Positions 61,573 through 64,000 of a DNA stretch of 64,000 nucleotides are shown here, piece by piece. The stretch's first letter is position 1. The number at the start of each line of letters is the position of its first letter. The DNA comes from Zunongwangia profunda SM-A87 (GTDB lineage Bacteria > Bacteroidota > Bacteroidia > Flavobacteriales > Flavobacteriaceae). A model generated the notes under the pieces. The model was not told the DNA's origin. It saw only the letters and a list, made by a program, of their open reading frames with translations, and did not search any database. The translations under genes were made by a program, and so were the position numbers. The stretch is from NCBI RefSeq assembly GCF_000023465.1, contig NC_014041.1, positions 1,571,001 to 1,635,000 on the forward strand. Reading direction: 5' to 3'.

Positions 61573-61905
61573 ATGGAAAAGAATGATAAGCCACATCTCG
61601 GAAAGAATATTAGTTTCATTAGGGAGCTAAGAGAAATGAAACAATCCACACTTGCTATGGAACTTGGGATTAGCCAACAAAGTGTTTCCTCGATTGAAAA
61701 CAGCGCTGAAATTTCAGAAGAACGACTGGAACAAATAGCGAATGTTTTAGCGGTGGATAAACAGGTGATTATTAATCTGTCTAAACAACATCTTTTAAAT
61801 CAAATAGTGGAGAACGTTCAGAATTCTAGCACTCTTCATTTTAATGCAGTAGAAAAAATCATAGAATTGTATGAGCGACTCTTAGTAGCTGAAAAGCATA
61901 GATAA
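61573..61905 (+). CDS. Xre family HTH regulator
   Basis: A 110-aa protein with a full HTH_3 domain (ISFIRELREMKQSTLAMELGISQQSVSSIENSAEISEERLEQIANVLAVD) and a C-terminal helix that may dimerise (VEKIIELYERLLVAEK). It starts 20 nt after the HEPN-like gene and is probably co-transcribed with it. It may be the protein that binds the upstream CTATAC cluster, or the antitoxin partner of the HEPN protein. The family is common in Bacteroidetes mobile elements. Confidence 0.85.
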   Translation: MEKNDKPHLGKNISFIRELREMKQSTLAMELGISQQSVSSIENSAEISEERLEQIANVLAVDKQVIINLSKQHLLNQIVENVQNSSTLHFNAVEKIIELYERLLVAEKHR

Positions 61906-62046
61906 ACTTATTTTGAAAATTCATGTAGGGATAAATTAACCTGTTCAGGAGCTTTTACGGTTATACGTAAAATAATTATAAAAATTATTGGTAACTTTCT
62001 ACTCAACATTTAGGGAATCAATTAATCGCTTTTATTAAATAAAAAT

Positions 62047-64000
62047 ATGCTTCAAACACTTTTAAAGATTGGAGAATGGCAAAGCCAGGGGAAAAGTAAA
62101 TGGGATCGTTTTTTGGATTATCCAAAAGCCGAACGGAAAGATAAACTAGGTAATCCCATTAACAACTATACACTTCCTATTATTTTTGATTTGGATGCAA
62201 TGGAAGTAATTATCAGCTCGGAAAAGTTAAGGGAGTATGATGAGAAAGATGTTAGAAATTCATTAGGAAATAAAATGAAAGGCTCTAATAGTAAAGCAAT
62301 ATGTAGTGCTGGACTGTCTAAAAGACTTGGAAGGATAAATCAGTCCTTTTTTGGAAAAGAAGGGGTAGAAACAAAAAATGGAGAGCTTATCGAAGCTATT
62401 GAGAAGGAAAATTCAGCACTGCTCTCTGAAAGCTTGAAGCTCATATTATCAAAAATTTTTGATTTAAAAGAAGAATTTCTTCATCAGACCGTTTATTCTT
62501 CTACAAATCAAATTGATATTCGTGCTCTCAATGAATCTTTTGATTTAGCAAAAAACGAAAATATAATTTTTCTATCTATCTCTTTAAAATCAGAAGAATT
62601 CGGATATAGAGAACCAACTTTATTTGCTGATATTCCAGATTATAGGACATTTTTGGAATATTCTTTTTTTGGAGATCAAAAAAGTGTGAATTCTAAAAAA
62701 ACAAAAAGTAAGCTTTGTTATGCTAGTGGAGAATTAGGAGAAGATGTGGAAGAGCTGAATCTTTCTACCCGTTACAGCTTAAACAAAATGTTTGTGACAG
62801 AAACCAAAAATTATGCAGCACAATTTAACAAAAAAAAATTTCCAATTAATTATCAGGTTAGTATAGAAAATCAAGAAAAATTGGATTATGCTTCAGATTA
62901 TCTATTAAATCACGGGTATAGGGTGAAAATTGCCAACTTAGAACATGTCATTCTACCTCAGTTTCAACAAAATTCGAACGTAGATTTAGAAATGGCTTTG
63001 GAAGGAATCCATAAGAAATCAGACCTTCTTTTCAACATTAACCGCCTGAATGAGCTTGCCGAGAACGTCAATTTAGAACTGGATGATCAAGTATTTTGGA
63101 TAAATTTTATTGCTTTTGAGTCTGATGGTAAATTCTTTAAATCAACCGAAATTATCAAAGATGTAAGCAGCTTTCATTTTTCCAAAATCCTACAAACATT
63201 TACAGATATCGATTGGAAGTTCAGAGAAGCAAAATTTATAGATTGGGATAAAATAATGACGGAATTTGATTACTCAACAAATGAATGGTGCTCAAGGAAG
63301 ATTAACTTTAATTCCCTTTTTCAAATAATCCCGATACGAAAGGACAAGGAAAAAAAGAACAAGGCTCTAGAGCTTTTCAAAACAATCCTTGAAAACAGAA
63401 AGATAAACGGTTCACTTCTTTTCGATTATTTTTCGGAGCTTATTTTATGTCATTACTACGAAAGGTACAGAAGCTATACCAATGTTAAAGATTATTCGCA
63501 AAGCGGTAAAAAAAACAATCAAGATTATCTTAAATGGGCAATTAGAGATAGCGTCTTCAAATACCACGCTTTTATTCAATTATTAAAAAAACTAAATCTA
63601 ATCGATATGGAACAATCGACTTCTAACGCAACCGAAGGAAAACCTGAAAATAAATATGACCAAGCCATTGATGAGTTTTTTATTGAAATGGATATGACCC
63701 ACAAAAGTCAACAAAAGGCAATGTTTTATTTGGGAAGAATGCTTCACGCCGTAGAAAATATTCAGCTAAAAAAGCAAATCAAGAAAACCGTAATTCACCT
63801 AGTCAATTTTAATGGTCTTGACGGAAATTCCATACTTCGATTGCGTAATGATTTAATCAATAAAGCGCGCCAGCATAATCAGATTGGTAAAGTGAAATTT
63901 TTAAATGGCCAATTTGGAGATAATTTCAAATTCAATTCTTGGAATATGGATCCCAATGAAGCCTTATTCTTTGTTCTTACTGGGTATTCCTTCCGCGTAA
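62047..64000 (+). CDS. cas8b: CRISPR-associated protein Cas8b (type I-B, TM1802/Csh1-like), 3' end outside window
   Basis: Large subunit of a type I-B Cascade; Cas8 proteins of this class recognise the PAM and hold the crRNA 5' end. The frame is open from ATG 62047 to the last base (651 codons seen). The start MLQTLLKIGEWQSQGKSKW and FDLDAMEVIISSEKLREYDE match Bacteroidetes TM1802-family proteins. Near the visible end QQKAMFYLGRMLHAVENIQ, HLVNFNGLDGNSILRLRNDL and MDPNEALFFVLTGYSF are the conserved C-terminal Cas8b motifs, so only a few residues are missing. No cas6 lies upstream; it is preceded by the Xre gene with a 141-nt gap. cas7-cas5-cas3 should follow beyond the window. Confidence 0.85.
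   Translation, partial: MLQTLLKIGEWQSQGKSKWDRFLDYPKAERKDKLGNPINNYTLPIIFDLDAMEVIISSEKLREYDEKDVRNSLGNKMKGSNSKAICSAGLSKRLGRINQSFFGKEGVETKNGELIEAIEKENSALLSESLKLILSKIFDLKEEFLHQTVYSSTNQIDIRALNESFDLAKNENIIFLSISLKSEEFGYREPTLFADIPDYRTFLEYSFFGDQKSVNSKKTKSKLCYASGELGEDVEELNLSTRYSLNKMFVTETKNYAAQFNKKKFPINYQVSIENQEKLDYASDYLLNHGYRVKIANLEHVILPQFQQNSNVDLEMALEGIHKKSDLLFNINRLNELAENVNLELDDQVFWINFIAFESDGKFFKSTEIIKDVSSFHFSKILQTFTDIDWKFREAKFIDWDKIMTEFDYSTNEWCSRKINFNSLFQIIPIRKDKEKKNKALELFKTILENRKINGSLLFDYFSELILCHYYERYRSYTNVKDYSQSGKKNNQDYLKWAIRDSVFKYHAFIQLLKKLNLIDMEQSTSNATEGKPENKYDQAIDEFFIEMDMTHKSQQKAMFYLGRMLHAVENIQLKKQIKKTVIHLVNFNGLDGNSILRLRNDLINKARQHNQIGKVKFLNGQFGDNFKFNSWNMDPNEALFFVLTGYSFRV

Larger units (their letters stand above)
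49055..64000. mobile_element. Segment C: integrase-led island, right end beyond the window
   Basis: Begins with an att copy and a tyrosine recombinase and continues to the window edge. Contents are a GNAT gene, LRR-like lipoprotein, DUF4238 gene, IS21-like and IS3 elements, transposase remnants, a TlpA-like gene, the HEPN/Xre module and cas8b. The right boundary is not visible, so how many of these belong to one element is unknown. Confidence 0.4.

Overview
The window reads as a chromosomal segment of a marine-type flavobacterium (Bacteroidetes, Flavobacteriaceae; resemblance to Zunongwangia, Salegentibacter or Gramella is inferred from gene content, not tested). The signs are low GC, a Bacteroidetes-style promoter (TTG, 18-nt spacer, TATATTTG) in front of the tRNA gene, WbqC, DUF5683 and TonB-type families, and a lepB-dapB-parB-parA block. 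Positions 1-13,534 look like core genome. They carry a leftward block parA > parB > DUF5683 > dapB > lepB > wbqC, an SDR reductase, and a second leftward block: PQQ-type sugar dehydrogenase > cytochrome c > udk > divIC-like > mutA > mutB.

From 13,677 the character changes. A tRNA-Pro(TGG) gene is followed at once by a tyrosine recombinase. Short copies of the tRNA 3' end recur at 23,263-23,288, 23,509-23,524 and 49,055-49,080; the last lies just before a second tyrosine recombinase. I read this as a tandem pile-up of integrative islands on one tRNA gene. Paired GTGAGTT motifs, always 11 bp apart, mark several of the junctions and are probably integrase arm-type sites.

Island A (13.7-23.3 kb) carries a two-component system, a frameshifted outer-membrane protein gene, an Fe/Mn superoxide dismutase, a ChrA chromate transporter and a DUF1259 lipoprotein, plus decayed pieces of a glycan-binding/hydrolase-like gene and a CusA-type pump. 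This looks like a chromate/oxidative-stress cassette. Segment B (23.5-49 kb) has hydrolases, a methyltransferase, a desaturase, an accessory RpoD-like sigma factor beside a cold-shock-domain protein, AraC regulators, a CDF metal exporter with a broken HMA-type partner, an exonuclease/GIY-YIG fusion, an HD-PycTM fusion, a 1,239-aa phosphoesterase/beta-barrel fusion, a TonB-type protein cut by an IS3 element, and a VOC-EthD-ABM triple-domain protein.

Segment C (49 kb to the end) is an accessory region dense in insertion-sequence debris: an IS21-like element with a nested IS3, pieces of IS110 and other transposases, and a structured region resembling a group II intron without its reverse transcriptase. 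Genes there include a GNAT protein, an LRR-like lipoprotein, a DUF4238 protein and a TlpA-like thioredoxin lipoprotein. At the right edge two Xre-type regulators flank a HEPN-like protein, with a cluster of CTATAC palindromes in the divergent promoter. Next comes the 5' part of a type I-B cas8b (TM1802/Csh1-like), open to the last base. The HEPN/Xre module beside the CRISPR-Cas locus is the most promising candidate for an undescribed system. No CRISPR array is visible in the window.
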